A stretch of DNA of 64,000 bases from Armillaria gallica (Eukaryota; Basidiomycota; Agaricomycetes; Agaricales; Physalacriaceae). Under the pieces are notes generated by a model, which saw only the letters and a program-made list of their open reading frames with translations, did not search any database and had not been told where the DNA came from. The position numbers and the translations under genes were made by a program. The DNA is taken from positions 7,936,001 to 8,000,000 of the forward strand of contig JBANDB010000002.1 of assembly GCA_037576215.1 (NCBI GenBank), given 5' to 3'. Below, piece by piece: positions 1 through 11,682 of this stretch; within the stretch, counting starts at the first letter, position 1, and every line of letters begins with the position of its first letter.

Positions 1-1747
1 GGGACAACAAAAAAATTCCAGCGGATACACCGGTTCCATTTTCTGGTAGGCGAACACATGCGTTGAAGAGTTTGAACGTCGTCGTCGTACATGGTCAGTG
101 AAAAAATAATCCCCATAAATTAAAACCCGACATTGGAAATAGCGGGTCCACCATCATCATACCGGGAGCTCAAGTCGCCAGTGGCTTCGCAAACAACCAC
201 GAATGAGAGGAAGAATCAACTCTGACGTTTACCACGGAGTCTGCCTTACCTCAAGTCCTCTGTCTCGATCTCTACACAACTTAATTTTGGCCTAGTCCTG
301 ACCAGCCAACTTTCTCATCGATTTAAATATTCTCCGGTCCTTAGCTCCAAAGATGGCATGCCCATGTCACCGGCTCCAATACGAAGGGGAATAGAAGGAT
401 GGAAGAGTCGCAAAGGTCGCCGACTGTAGTTTGGGTTTTGCGACCCACTAAATTCTGTCCAGATCCATAAGTGATGTCGATGTTTCAAAATAGACGTCGG
501 TGAACCAGTACACATGTCCTGGTCGGGCTACGGGTATTCGATGGCGTGCCTTCTGCTGTCGGAGTTGACAAAGAGGGACCGGGACCGTTCTGAACGCTTC
601 AGGTCAGCTGTCGAATATGAATGAACGCAAGAGGCTATTTTCTCACCAGTGGTTCTCATTATCCCACCAGACTCAATAGAAAGAGAAAGGAGTCTCAATC
701 CGGCTGGAGAGCGGGCCATCGATTCATCAGACTGCTGCCGCGACCGTGCAAACCATTCGAAGGCCGAGGACATCGCTGAATGAGTGGCGTAGATAAACAT
801 CACAGCGTGAGATTTTTACTTACAACGTCCATCGTTGATATGATTGTAAGTCGCCGCAACAAGGAGAGAATGGCATCAAACTCAAACAAGACGTACCAAA
901 TGTATAGTCTATTGTTTAACGCGGGGGGGTTGCCGTTCAAGGGCGTTATGACAAAGCCTTATATAATTTGATGGCCTTGCGTCGGCACCGCGCCAAATCG
1001 ATTAGGTTTTGAGCTTACCGGTGGCAAGTTTGGCATGCCGAATTCAAGCCGGCTAGCGCGTTTCGACAGAAAATACTGCTTGCTTCGCTTTCCCTCCATA
1101 ATTGTTCAATTTGACATTACCATACACTTTGGACATTATATATATTAGTCTACTACGCGTCCCAAGACCCTGTAATACAGGATTTATTCATTGCCGGAAT
1201 CCCATCAGATTTGTAATAACTGAGTTGAACGGTAGATCAAGGGGGTCCGAATATGAAAAAAAAAAGACATGGGGTCGATTAAATATTTTCGTGCATCGGC
1301 GCTGGACCTACCTACCTCCACGTGACTTGTATGATGTCATTCTGCCTAATTTAGGCTCATTTTGACGCTTTTTGGCCTATTTTTGTCTCAAAAGTACCTG
1401 TTTGATAGATATCCTGATGTTTTTGCACACAGTCTGTATTCTATTGGGCATATATTGCAAAATTTGTTTATTAAGGTGTGTGACATCATCATGATGCAGT
1501 AAGCATTGATGCCAAAGAGTGCTGGTGAAGATGTCTAGAAAACCCATTATCATACTCTCAGAGGTAAATATCATGTACCATGGTATGTATTACATCAAAA
1601 GTTATCTATAACATCCCCCAAAAAGTCGTTTTTAGGCCCCAATATGGGAGGTCAACTTTTTTTTTTCGGGCCTGCCGGCCCAACCTACCTACCTACCCGG
1701 TGTGCCGGGCCGACATTCCGGTACCCCCTTGCGGTAGATAGCCTATT
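1..1747. other. No supported gene; possible minus-strand exons at 315-803
   Basis: I see no recognisable gene here. On the minus strand two open frames (528-803 and 315-515) have fairly gene-like codon use and could be exons of one unidentified gene, because an intron with GT and AG ends could join them, but neither resembles a known family. The stretch 1620-1735 is rich in GGCC/CCGG and short CCTA repeats just outside the MITE at 1750. Nothing else stands out. Confidence 0.3.
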
Positions 1748-1749
1748 TA

Positions 1750-2189
1750 CAGGGTTTCCTGAAAATAATGACAATCAATCGAATTTTTTTTGGGCGGCTC
1801 AATATGGCAATTTTCCATCTGTCGTTTTATTCTATACACGAGCACCGCAGATTATACCTTCCTGGTACCAGAACATACTATATTTCTTCGATTCATCTAC
1901 CAAAGACTCCGATATTACCATTCAGCCTTGGTGCATGACCCTCGTGAGCTTATCAGGCTGTGACATGAAATTCCAAATCGGTGGTGCTTTCTTCACCACC
2001 GCAGGGACCATTGTGTGACTTAGAAAGCATCAAAAGACTCTGTATGACTTCAAACATTGGTGCTACTTATCTCATTATTCTCTCATTACCCTCCCTCTTG
2101 GTGCGGACAGAAAACCGGAGCCTGCGAATTGCCATATTGAGCCGCCCAAAAAAAATTCGATCGATTGTCATTATTTTCAGGAAACCCTG
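1750..2189. mobile_element. MITE-like element, Tc1/mariner type, 66-bp terminal inverted repeats
   Basis: The two ends are near-perfect inverted copies of about 66 bp. The left arm starts CAGGGTTTCCTGAAA at 1750 and the right arm ends with its reverse complement at 2189. The arms differ at one base plus indel noise at the inner edge. Both ends are flanked by TA (1748-1749 and 2190-2191), the target duplication of Tc1/mariner transposons. The 440-bp body carries no transposase, so the element would be non-autonomous. A small GGTGGTG/CACCACC hairpin lies near 1981-2000. Assignment to the superfamily rests on the TA duplication only. Confidence 0.75.
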
Positions 2190-2552
2190 TAAGCAACAGA
2201 CTCCATACACTCACTACAACCTCACCCCCACCGTAGTCGTGTATGATGCGTCTGTCTACGAGAGACTACCAAATGTATCATTTGACATTGCTGAGAGAAA
2301 GGTAGCAGATAAGCAAACAAAAGCGGCTATTTTCTGTTCCGAGGGGAATCCGACCCTGTAGATCACTGAGTATTAAAATTGGGGACAAGAAAAGGACGCA
2401 AACTGATCCCACGAGCTTGGCAAACGAAAAAGAAAAAGAAACCGACAACAGCGGGTACCTGACAATACATCAACGAAGCTGCGATCACCACCACCTTCCC
2501 GCCGTTGCTCACATCGCGTCCAACTCCATTCTGCCCTGCTTTTCACGCGTCA

Positions 2553-2925
2553 ATGAATCAAGATTCGATAGCAGAAGATCTCGAAGCCCTCCTGAAGGCA
2601 TCGCAATCAGCAACAGCGGCAGCACACAAACTACTCGAGTCTAAAAAAGCGGAAGTTCGGAAAATGAAGACACTGGATGGGAAGAAGGAAGCGGAGAAAA
2701 AAACGAAGCTTATTCACACTCTTGGATGTGTAGAGGATGAGAGGAACGAACTCATGGATGCGCTCCGCCGCCAATACGCCGCCAATCCTGGTACGTCCAT
2801 GTCAAGCCTATTCAAATTGTTGGGTACTTACCTTTTATCTAGAAATGAATCTTCTGGAATGCGAGGAGAAACTGGCTGAATATGATAAGCTCTTCGAGGA
2901 GTTGAAGAATGTAGGACCGCCGTAA
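2553..2925 (+). CDS. Small coiled-coil hypothetical protein (2 exons)
   Basis: Exons 2553-2790 and 2843-2925 are joined by a 52-bp GTACGT...CTAG intron and give a protein of about 106 residues. It is charged and helical, with many Lys, Glu, Ala and Leu (for example KKAEVRKMK and ECEEKLAEYDKLFEEL), which suggests an almost entirely coiled-coil protein with no signal peptide or membrane segment. I do not recognise the family. A small subunit of a cytoskeletal, kinetochore or adaptor complex is possible but unsupported. The ATG at 2553 is chosen because it opens the helical frame, and the splice keeps the frame to the stop codon. It is followed by a head-to-head or tail arrangement with the minus-strand gene at 3260-3742. 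Confidence 0.6.
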
Positions 2926-3259
2926 GATTCGTCGCAATAATGTAAGTCCATTGCCTGTTCTTTTTGCATTTGCTCAGTAGTTTCACGTAGACAAGCCTTC
3001 GATTTGTATTTCTCTTTGTAATTGTTCGACTAGAAATTGTACATTGTGAGCCTATCCTTTGACCGTACCCACTAGTTCTAACCATGCCCGACAGTAGCCT
3101 GTTGTAAATTACGCTCATAACCTGGATATATGCGCTGCAAACTGAGAAATTGGTCGGACAATAGTGAAGCGCTATGCATCCTAAGCACCGCTCCCAATGA
3201 CGGAGGTGTGAGGGGTGTTATCTCGCTTGCCTCCCTGCGCAAGATGTTCCTTACGCTGG

Positions 3260-3742
3260 TCAGGTCCTTTCTACAAGCGGCGCCGGCTCAGAAAAGGTTA
3301 CGAGATGACAGGAATGTGCAGGCACGTACATGAATAGCCGTCCGTTGCAATTCCTGCGTCAGAACGGCTCCGATGTGTCCTTCGGGCTTATCATCTTACA
3401 AGGCGTTAGTCCGACAGAAATGTTAGAAGGCCCATACGTACCTGTCTTCCACATGTAATCTTGGAACTGCAATGCACTGTCGCTTCGAACGGCGAGACCA
3501 ATAACACCCTGCTTCATCGACACGAGCTGTATTCTCAGAGCCTCTCTCTTCTGCTCCGCGGAAATTGCCGCCTTTTCTTGCTCTCCTACGTTGGGCGTGA
3601 TACCGTTGACGAAGCGGTGATGAACTTGGTCGATCATGTTGATGATTTCTTCTATGTCATAGAGCGCGGCGCCGGATTGAGAAGCGAGTTTTGTGGCTGC
3701 AGCGAGAACCTCTTTGGGCGTTGGGTTATCTGTGGAGGCCAT
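3260..3742 (-). CDS. Hypothetical helical protein (2-3 exons, 3' end uncertain)
   Basis: Exon 1 runs from ATG at 3742 down to 3442, followed by a 47-bp intron (3395-3441, GTACGT...GTAAG) and exon 2 from 3394 to 3330. A second candidate intron (3287-3329) leads to a short last exon ending at 3260. Reading through instead would give a stop at 3288. The protein is about 130 residues, helical and charged, without signal peptide or membrane segment. A segment EQEKAAISAEQKREALR is likely coiled coil. The upstream in-frame extension to 3952 is unlikely to be coding. I do not recognise the family. Confidence 0.5.
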
Positions 3743-4118
3743 GAGAACGCGACTGCTGAATATGGACGACGTGATGGAGAGAAGTAGCCCAAGTCTTGAC
3801 GATCGCAAAATGCTTACGGAATAACTAGATTTGCCGCCTTTGTGGATACGTGATTCTAGCTGGTTTTCATTGCGGCTTTGGTACTTCAACGCCTTGTCAA
3901 TTTTACCATGATGAGTTAGATAAATTGCAGAAGGAGGAAAATAACTGATCAAATCCTGCCTCTATCTCCCCGTCGACTGACGTCCATCTCGCCCTTGCCA
4001 GTCTCGATACGGATAACTAAAGCTCTAATCTGTAGGACTGCCTCATGGGCTACTATAGACCGGTCAGCGCCTGTTTTCAGCGAAGCCTGCAGATATTTCA
4101 ACAATTAAAGTCTTCAAA

Positions 4119-5440
4119 CAGAGTGTACCACCTCGAAGAGTCAGATGAATTCGACGAAAACAGCGAATCAAATTATTCCGCGTCGACAACGATCCACCTC
4201 GCCTTTGCCCGCTAACGTGGACAACTGAAAGGTCGCCTTCTCTGAGGCCTGCATCTCACGAAATGATACGTTGTTGAGCGGTCAACATCTGAACTCGAAC
4301 ATCTCAAATGCGACTAAAAAGCAACTAAAAAGTGACCCTTGTCGCAAGAGGAATTCACCCTTGTACACTGCCCGGCGAATCATCACCTGTTTCCAGGCTC
4401 ATAGGGAATAAGCAGGACGCTGGAAGCCGATGGGAAGCGAGGTCATCACTTGCGGTCGAAGTGTCGCGTCTCACCGAAGCTAATACGACACGGCCGTATC
4501 CCAGTTGGCCCTGAGATACAGCGACTTCCATAGAATGGTTCCCACGAGCAACGTGGGGCCACTGTTTATAATATAATGTCCCTGAGTCTTCACCTTAGCA
4601 GTCTTGATTTTTTTACAGCTCGCTGGGATGATCTGAGACTGTCTCGGTTAGGCTCGGTTGGTGGAGGGCTTATTGAGGTTGCGCCATATCCTCTGGTCAC
4701 AGGTACGGGTTCTGTACTATAAGGCCCTGTTCGGGTGACACGGCTTAACACGGCCCCAGAGCCAAAATTTAAGCCGGCCGCTTAAGTCTGCTTAACTTAG
4801 ATTACTCAGCATGTCACTCTATTGTCACCTACGTCCTGACACCGATGCTGCGCTCATTCTGCCCGCCTTCCTGCTCGCTATACACAATGACTACAACAAT
4901 GCCAACAGGCTGCCAGCAAACTAGGAAATATAGTACTTCTGTGAATGAATTGGAATATCTAGACAAATCAGCACAAAATTGGAAGAACACTGTTGCCATT
5001 GTGCTGGTCAGTGAGCGGCACAGGCGGGACAGCGCCGGGACACTCTTCAATGACGTCGGTGGCAGCATTGACGATCGCTTGACATCATTCGGATATCATC
5101 CGCATTCTTCCGAATTATTCCGATCTTGTGACGTTTTGTGACTGAATCTCTTAGCTCTCTGGGGCCGGGTTAAGCTTGGTTTAAGCCGTGTCACCCGAAC
5201 AGGGCCTAATATGCTAAATACGAGCATTGAGGAGTCCATTGTATTTCTAGTCGCAATCGTCTTGGTGGCCAGGAAAACAGTATGCCAGAGAAGTTAGAGA
5301 AAAGATACACTGCGAGGCGACATGTGTCATGCTACTTGCGCTAACCTTTCGGTCATGCTTAGACTAGGAAAAGACATATCAATGAATTGGAGATTAGCTG
5401 AAGGCACATCTACGTGATTAGGATATGGGTCCAATCTTCC
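4119..5440 (+). repeat. Dispersed repeat family, copy A (interrupted by a MITE)
   Basis: This stretch aligns, by eye at roughly 85-90 percent, to 25079-25937 in the same orientation. It starts at GTGTACCACCTCGAA and ends near ATATGGGTCCA. A more diverged piece lies in reverse orientation at 8416-8663. Copy A is longer only because a 484-bp element is inserted at 4723-5206. No coding capacity is evident. It may be an LTR or a non-autonomous element, but clear termini and target duplications were not seen. Confidence 0.8.
4723..5206. mobile_element. MITE-like element, PIF/Harbinger type, TAA target duplication
   Basis: Terminal inverted repeats begin GGCCCTGTTCGGGTGACAC at 4723 and end with the reverse complement at 5206, about 27 bp of match with further imperfect pairing inward (GGCTTAA, then GGCCCC/GGGGCC). 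TAA flanks both sides (4720-4722 and 5207-5209), matching the TWA target duplication of PIF/Harbinger transposons. The 484-bp body has no transposase, and the open frames inside are chance. It sits within repeat copy A and is absent from copy B, so it inserted after the repeat spread. Confidence 0.85.
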
Positions 5441-6332
5441 TCCATAGCATAAGATCAGCTTTGAGATCTTTAACGTTCTCGACAATGGGTGAGTAGGGTC
5501 GGAATGGCGAGCGCCCAGAAAGAGTCGATATCAGGATTTAAACGTCTTTCATTTCCATTTTATGGAGTTAAACTAGTGAATAAGGACCTACCAAATAAAA
5601 GTTCGTAGACAATCTAAGAGCGAGAGTAAGTACCTTAAAGTACACCGACACGAAATTCGAGCCTTGTTTCTGCACGAGTCCTGCCAATTTCTAGACTCCT
5701 ACGTTCAAATGTACGGACAGAACGGGCCGGTTCAATCCTCAAGGGAACACCGAGGTAGCTCTGGGAATTCAGCGCATCAGAATACTACCGGAACTGTCTT
5801 CAGTTTCTGCCTTGCGGGGTCCCTTTTGTCAAATGAGCTTAGACACAAATAACAAATCTAGATTGCATTTCACGAAGTTACATAGCACGAAAATGAACAG
5901 GTTCTTAGGGGTTTAGTATATGAAAAGTCGTGCGGAGTCTAGGGACTTGAATTGACATTGGGGGTGAGCCTTGACGTTCACGAGAAGACAAGAAGCCATC
6001 ACTCACATGCGTCTGTCAGTTCTTGCCGCCCATCTTGTTGGAGTAGCGAAATTGTTCATATTCCTGGACGACTTGGCTTCGTATGTCATGCCACACTACC
6101 AGGGAAGGAGAATGATTCAGAAACATTGGAGTACACGGAAGAAATCTACCTGTCGCTGTGAGACACGTCAAGCGCAGATTGAACACCTGTAAAGTCCGCC
6201 GCATTGTAGGAGTAGCAAGGGCGACATTATACTTGAGATGCGCCGACTGCATCACGCCCTTCAGGTTAAGGAGAGTTCATAAGCAGGAAAAGGAAATACA
6301 GAGCCAGGCATACAATGCTGTATTCTTCTTAT
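5441..6332. other. Intergenic, nothing recognised
   Basis: I see no gene, repeat or RNA that I can support. Small open frames between 5950 and 6350 on both strands have no consistent splice structure or family resemblance. Confidence 0.5.
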
Positions 6333-7329
6333 TTACGGCGGTCCTTTCGCGGGCGTAGTTTTTGGCCCATGTATGCATCTTAGTTGCATGCTGTGACAAA
6401 ACGTCAGTAAGCGTGAGGACTCGGAATTAGTACGAACTACTTCTTGTAGCAAATGGCAAGCTCTCCTCTTTTCAGCCGTTTTCTGAAACGCGTCATCTTC
6501 AGTATACACGTGAAGGATGGCGGTACATAATATGCATACCGTAAGAAGTAAGTCTTTGTTTCCTAAGGACTGGAGATGTCGGTACCAGGATAGTTCCTTC
6601 TTCGCCTGCTTCAACAGATAAACCTTGTTAGCGACGGACGTACCGTAGAGTAACAGCGGCAGAATGGGTTCGTATTGGCGATGATGCGGATTCTGTGGGT
6701 CGTAAGTGAAAAGGTAGTCTTGCTTTTCACTGAAAGAGAGTGTGTATGAGGCAACCGTTGAAGGACCATCAACTAGGAAGAACATACGACGTGAAATGAC
6801 CAAAACACGTTTTCTAGAAACACTTTCAGCATGAGTCGAGTTAAGAAAATGAATGTAGCTTACCTTGCTGCACAGGTATATTCTGTATGTTAGATTAGGA
6901 AAGGCATTGTCGACGGAACAGCCGCAGCTCTAAACGCAATCAAACATCGGACTGCTGATTTGTGCGACTACTAACGAAGCACGGGGAGCACCCAGAGTGG
7001 AAGAAATAATTGATAAAGGCGGCTTCGCTCAGGTTCCATGGCGAGTTGACTGGTAGAGATGGGGGCGCAGGCATGCAGAGGAAATTGGCCCTGACCCGAG
7101 TCCAACATTGGCGTCCGTGAGTGTCCAATATCACTTTAAACTTCCTCGATACGCATCTGAGGACAACGAACTCGAGCGGAGAGCACCATGTAAATATCTG
7201 CAGGCCGTTTAGACATGTATATAGGATAAAGGTACATTCCGTAGTACGTACCTCAAGCACCTGCTCAAGAGGCAGTTGTTGGATAGGAAAATATATATTT
7301 CGCTGTGGGTATCTGCGAGAGTTGGGCAT
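6333..7329 (-). CDS. F-box protein (mushroom lineage-type), 5 exons
   Basis: Exons on the minus strand are 7252-7329, 6976-7197, 6864-6929, 6788-6813 and 6333-6729. The introns of 46-58 bp all keep the frame, giving about 262 residues. The N-terminal part has the F-box pattern LPLEQVLEIF followed by CSPLEFVVLRCVSRKF. Next comes a Cys-rich stretch typical of agaricomycete F-box expansions (GCSPCFSCGC, then YLCSKKTCFGHF), which looks like a small zinc-binding module. Family knowledge: such proteins bind Skp1 and select substrates for SCF ubiquitin ligases. The ATG at 7329 gives a short basic N terminus (SRRYPQRN) as in relatives. The C-terminal exon is less certain and may contain further small introns. 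Confidence 0.65.
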
Positions 7330-7519
7330 CGTGTGAGAAGAGGTGGTCGTGGTACAAGAAGAAGGACGATATACCTGGCGGTTGAAGTGAAGGTTGCCGT
7401 AGAATTGCCGTCGGCAGATGCGGTTCTGACTCTTGCCGCGGCACTAAGTTCGGCACGTGCATAATGACTCGGCCATCATGCATCATGAGCGACTCCTACC
7501 TCGATTTTGACCGATTCTT

Positions 7520-8870
7520 CTTCTATCTATGGTTCCGTCCGCGTCAAAAATGGTTGACATAAAAGGCGGGTCCCTCTCTTTCGCCTCTCATCCACGAACC
7601 ACGACCATCGCTATCACCACTGCAGCATCACCCGTGCTACAACGTCTGCACCTTTCACGCTGGCTGAAGAGCTCGCCCCAGTCCTACAGCAAATCGTAGC
7701 ACTCGATATATTCCTCAGATGCGCGAAGGAAGAGCAGGATGCCATCCTTGCCGATCAGGAGCAGCTCCAGCGGGAGATATACGCCAACCGCAAGACTTCA
7801 GAAGTTATCTTGCGTTCGTGGATTGTTCTTGTGTCGGTGCCTGCTGATGTAGCTGGTTCTAGGTCACCTCTCACCCGAATTCATTCCGAAGAAATCGGCT
7901 AGCCAGTCCACCAAGTCAACCCGGTCCTCTCAAGGTGAAATGATGTCTAGCTACCTCGCCTAATGCTAACGTGTCCCCCAAAGCTTTGGGCCTGGATTCG
8001 TCGGCGCTCAAAATCTATTCTTCCAGGAAGCGGAAGGCCGAGGTTGACGAGGAGCAATCGTCTGCGAGTGCGTTTGTCTGTATTCTCTGTATTTCTTCTC
8101 CATTGACACAGACCCTGGTATCAGACAATAGGAACCTTGAAAGGAACAAGACGCTCAGTACGTAGTCTCCTCAGATTTCCAAATCTCTCCCTCTGATCAT
8201 CGAGTCTTCTCAGCGACATCGAAGAAAGGCAGAGGGAAACGAACCGACTAGAAAGGAGTGTGCCATCCTTTAGCTACGGAATGCCTTCGTCTTCGCATTC
8301 ACGAATGTCTACCGTTATGCCACAATCTACTAGATTTGTACATGTCTCAGATCGTCCCAGCCAGCTGTCGAAAAATCAAAACTGTCAAGGTGCCGACCCA
8401 GAGATCCTAAGTAGACATAGTGGCCCGCGTCCCCTTGGTGGCCGTCCTTTGGAAATCGCCGTATCCTAGTTGGCCATGGGATACGGGGGTGTCGTATTAG
8501 CTTCGGTGTAATGCGACATTGCGGCCGGAAGCAATTCCCGTCGATTCCAGTAACCTGCACGCTCTCGATGAACCTGTTTACAGGTGATGATTCGCCTGTG
8601 CAGGTATATGGGGATGAGTTCGTCCGTGCCTGCGGGGGCCACTTTTTGTGCTGAGATTGTCGTAAGTCTGTTTTTTTTTTGTCCAAGCGTTTCTCAAACT
8701 TACGCCATTTCTAGGGACTGATATCACGATGTACTATCATTGGTTCAGCCCCTTACAAGGAGCAGGACGTGGAAGACGCAGTGCATTTTTACCCTCGAGA
8801 GTCTGAAGAACACCTAGAATCGTCATCTGTTACACTCGACTCGCTCTTGTCTGATCGGTAGGTGTTCTTA
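7520..8870 (+). pseudogene. Possible broken or incompletely modelled gene, coiled-coil and Lys/Arg-rich pieces
   Basis: Three plus-strand stretches read like exons. Near 7668-7805 there is a helical segment (EELAPVLQQIVALD, then EEQDAILADQEQLQREIYANRK). Near 7971-8060 there is KIYSSRKRKAEVDEEQ, like a nuclear-localisation region. Near 8745-8860 there is an acidic Ser-rich stretch (ESEEHLESSSVTLDSL). No in-frame ATG is found for the first, and a reverse-oriented piece of the dispersed repeat (8416-8663) lies between the second and third. This may be a gene broken by the repeat or one whose introns I could not place. The family is unknown. Confidence 0.3.
8416..8663 (-). repeat. Dispersed repeat family, diverged partial copy C
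   Basis: The reverse complement matches the inner part of copies A (4119-5440) and B (25079-25937). Shared blocks include ATACGGGGGTGTCGTATTAG-like sequence, CAGGTGATGATTCGCC and GGCCACTTTTT. It is clearly more diverged than A is from B, so it is an older insertion or a different subfamily. Confidence 0.7.
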
Positions 8871-8907
8871 GGACACACGGTAGACGCGACTTACTCGGCA
8901 CAGTGCC

Positions 8908-8955
8908 CCTGCGTTCCTTTTTGGGACCTTGCCCGGTTATCTATCTGTCTACTTC
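8908..8955 (+). repeat. Short dispersed repeat, partner at 57769-57817
   Basis: The segment GCGTTCCTTTTTGGGACCTT followed by GCCCGGTTATCTATCT recurs with few changes at 57769-57817. It may be the end of an otherwise unrecognised element. The flanks do not align further. Confidence 0.5.
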
Positions 8956-9303
8956 TGAACTACGGCCACCGGTCCCCTACAGCGTGACAAATCTAAAGCT
9001 TGCATCGTGCTCGCCATATGGTCTATATTCACTCGGTTCGATGTGGGTCATTACATGCGTTTATATGGGCTCAAGTCACGCTCCATGATTCTGGGACTGT
9101 CGACGCTTATCATCCCTATAATAAGTCAGACGATAGTAGCATCAGGAACTCCCGTCTTCATTGAGACCGCTTGTCCCTCGGCAGAAACGAATGGGCGAGG
9201 ATCTTGATCGAGGGATCCAAGTTATTTCTGGCTATCTCTGATCATTCTTATGCTCACGATTCAAGGCAGAACATCGTGCTGCTCTATGTTCCGGTTTCCC
9301 AAG

Positions 9304-9311
9304 TATATAAA
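9304..9311 (+). promoter_or_regulatory. TATA box of the tripeptidyl-peptidase gene
   Basis: TATATAAA lies 49 bp upstream of the ATG at 9360, a usual distance in mushroom genes with short 5' leaders. Confidence 0.6.
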
Positions 9312-9359
9312 GCGACATTTTTCTGATTCCAGTATTTTCGCCCGGTACTGTCCTGATTC

Positions 9360-11682
9360 ATGTTTGCAGTCATCTCTCTGAGCGTTGCACTGTTGGCAGT
9401 CTCTTCCGTGGCAACTGGGAGTCCCGCTCCCCGTGTCATGTCCGTGCATGAGCGACGTGATGCTACCCCCAACAACTTCGTCAGGATGGGCGCGGCAGAT
9501 CCCCAGGCCAATCTGAACTTCCGTATTGGTCTCGCCCCAAAGGATATTGCTGGCCTCGAAAAAGCCTTGTACGCTGTCAGCGAACCAGACAGCGATCTAT
9601 ATGGGAAGCATCTTAGCTTCGAGGAGGTCTGATGGTTTCTCCCCCATCTATATACCTATTTGTTTATCGTGCATAGGTCAAAGCATTCAGCGCACCGACT
9701 TCAGAGGCAGCAACTGCTGTCACTAACTGGCTTTCCGAGAATGGAATCACTGACGTCAAACTTGGCGGTGCTTTCGACGACTGGTTAACCTTCACTACTC
9801 CTGTGGAAAAGGCGAACATGCTCCTCAGCGCCCGGTACGAAGATTTCGTGCACATCGACACAGGGGAGCACCTTATCCGTACCTTGACTGCTTCAATACC
9901 ATCAGATCTGATCGACTTCATCGAGCTTGTGCATCCTACGACATCTTTTGCGAGACTCACGTTTGGCTCGAAACCCATGGCGTCCATTCCTCTAATGTCT
10001 AACCTGACCAGGCGAGCAAATCCTGCACCTGCGTCGTGTAATACTGTCGTCACACCCGCCTGTCTGCAAGCTCTCTACGATATTCCCACGACTCGTGCTA
10101 CTCAATCGACTAATCGACTGGGTGTTACTGGTTTCTTCGGCCAATTCGCTCAGGTAGAACTTCCTGGTTTTCGTCCGACCTAAGCTGATGAATACTATTC
10201 ATTGCAGATGGCAGATCTTCGAACATTCCTGATTGCATTGAGGCCTGACATCCCACCAACGACGACGTTTACTTTTCAGAGTGTTGACGGTGGTTTGGAC
10301 CCTCAGGGCGCGAGTTACGCCGGGGTTGAGGCCGTAAGAACTGACTGCTGATGGTTCCTTGATGCCTAGCTGACACTGGCCCAGAATCTGGACATTGAAT
10401 ACACTGTTGGTGTCGCCACCGGCGTTCCGACCTTTTTCATCTCCGTCGGCGAATCTCAGCCAACTGACAGTGTTGATGGTTTCCTTGATCTCATCAACTT
10501 CCTGATTGCTGAAGCTAGCCCACCTCAAGTATGTTGTTATCTTTTCCGAATCGGATAACTCAATAACACGCGTATAGGTCTTGACGACCAGCTACAGCTT
10601 CGACGAGACGGACATCCCGGCTGGTATTGCAACGTGGGCTGTTTTCAGGGCTGTTTACACGGGAAAGACTGACGGCTTGCAGACGCTTGTGCAATGCTTT
10701 CATGGCCCTCAGTGCTCGAGGCATGTCGATTCTATTTGCATCAGGTAAGATTTGGATTATCTGCCCTGGGCCCTGAGTAAGTGAACATGAATCCAGGCGA
10801 CGGCGGAGTCGGGGGCAGTCAGCAGGGTTTGCTTAGTGTCGCATTTCGTGCCTGTCAAGGTCTGAGTATTCACAGGCGAAACTTGCACAACCTTTATTCC
10901 CACGTTCCCTTCAGGTTGCCCGTGTGAGTATCGATTCGTTCAGGATGAACCACTTCTGTTGGGATTGAACACTTTTATGTAGTCATCACTTCTGTAGGTG
11001 CAACACAGGGCGTAACCGAGACTGCGGCAAGCTTCAGCAGTGGAGGTTTCTCGAACATTTTTGCTCGTCCGTCCTATCAAGCTCCAACTGTTAGCACCTA
11101 CCTTACCGAACTGGGTAACATCAATGCCGGAAGGTTCAACACCACTGGCCGAGGATTCCCTGATGTCGCAGCGCAAGGCAATAACGTTGAGATCGTGTCT
11201 GGCGGACGAACGGGCCTGGTTGGTGGAACCTCATGCCCTATATTTGCGAGTGTCATTTCCCTTATCAATGATCGCCTGATTGCAGCGGGGAAGCCGGCAC
11301 TCGGCTTTTTGAACCCCTTGTGAGTGGGAATCGACGTCGCGAGATCAGGAACTGAAATGAATTAGTTTGTACGCGAACCCAAATGCGTTCTTCGACATCA
11401 CTACCGGTGATAACCCCGGATGTGAGTATCCTTTTTCCCGTGTTTGATATGGGACGCTGATAAATACAATTCAGGTGGTACTAATGGTTTCCCCGCACTA
11501 GCTGGTTGTAAGTGGATAGACCTTTGTTGCACGAAAGCAGACTAACTTCAAATTTCAACCTTTTCAAGGGGATCCTGTATGTCGCGTCCATTACATTCCC
11601 TATTCATTAACTCAGACTGCTCTAGGTTACCGGTCTTGGCACACCCAACTTTGCGGCATTATTGGCAGCGGCAGGCTTGTGA
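9360..11682 (+). CDS. Secreted tripeptidyl peptidase / sedolisin (peptidase S53), 13 exons
   Basis: Exons: 9360-9626, 9677-10153, 10208-10333, 10385-10528, 10578-10633, 10683-10744, 10797-10826, 10876-10923, 10983-11319, 11366-11421, 11475-11507, 11569-11576 and 11626-11682. All introns are 46-59 bp with GT-AG ends, and the frame is kept throughout to give 566 residues, the normal family length. A signal peptide (residues 1 to about 20) and a pro-kumamolisin propeptide (to about 190) precede the catalytic domain. Catalytic Glu289 and Asp293 lie in VEANLDIEY, the oxyanion Asp379 in GDGGVGG and the nucleophile Ser487 in GGTSCP. Calcium-site Asp residues are expected in FDITTG and WDPVTGLG. Family role: extracellular acid peptidase releasing tripeptides from N termini. 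The GGTSCP motif has Cys where relatives often have a small residue. The gene appears intact. Confidence 0.93.

Noticed and set aside
4829..5141. Overlapping open frames of 79 and 98 codons
   Set aside because: They lie wholly inside the PIF/Harbinger-type MITE, shadow each other on opposite strands and match no transposase.
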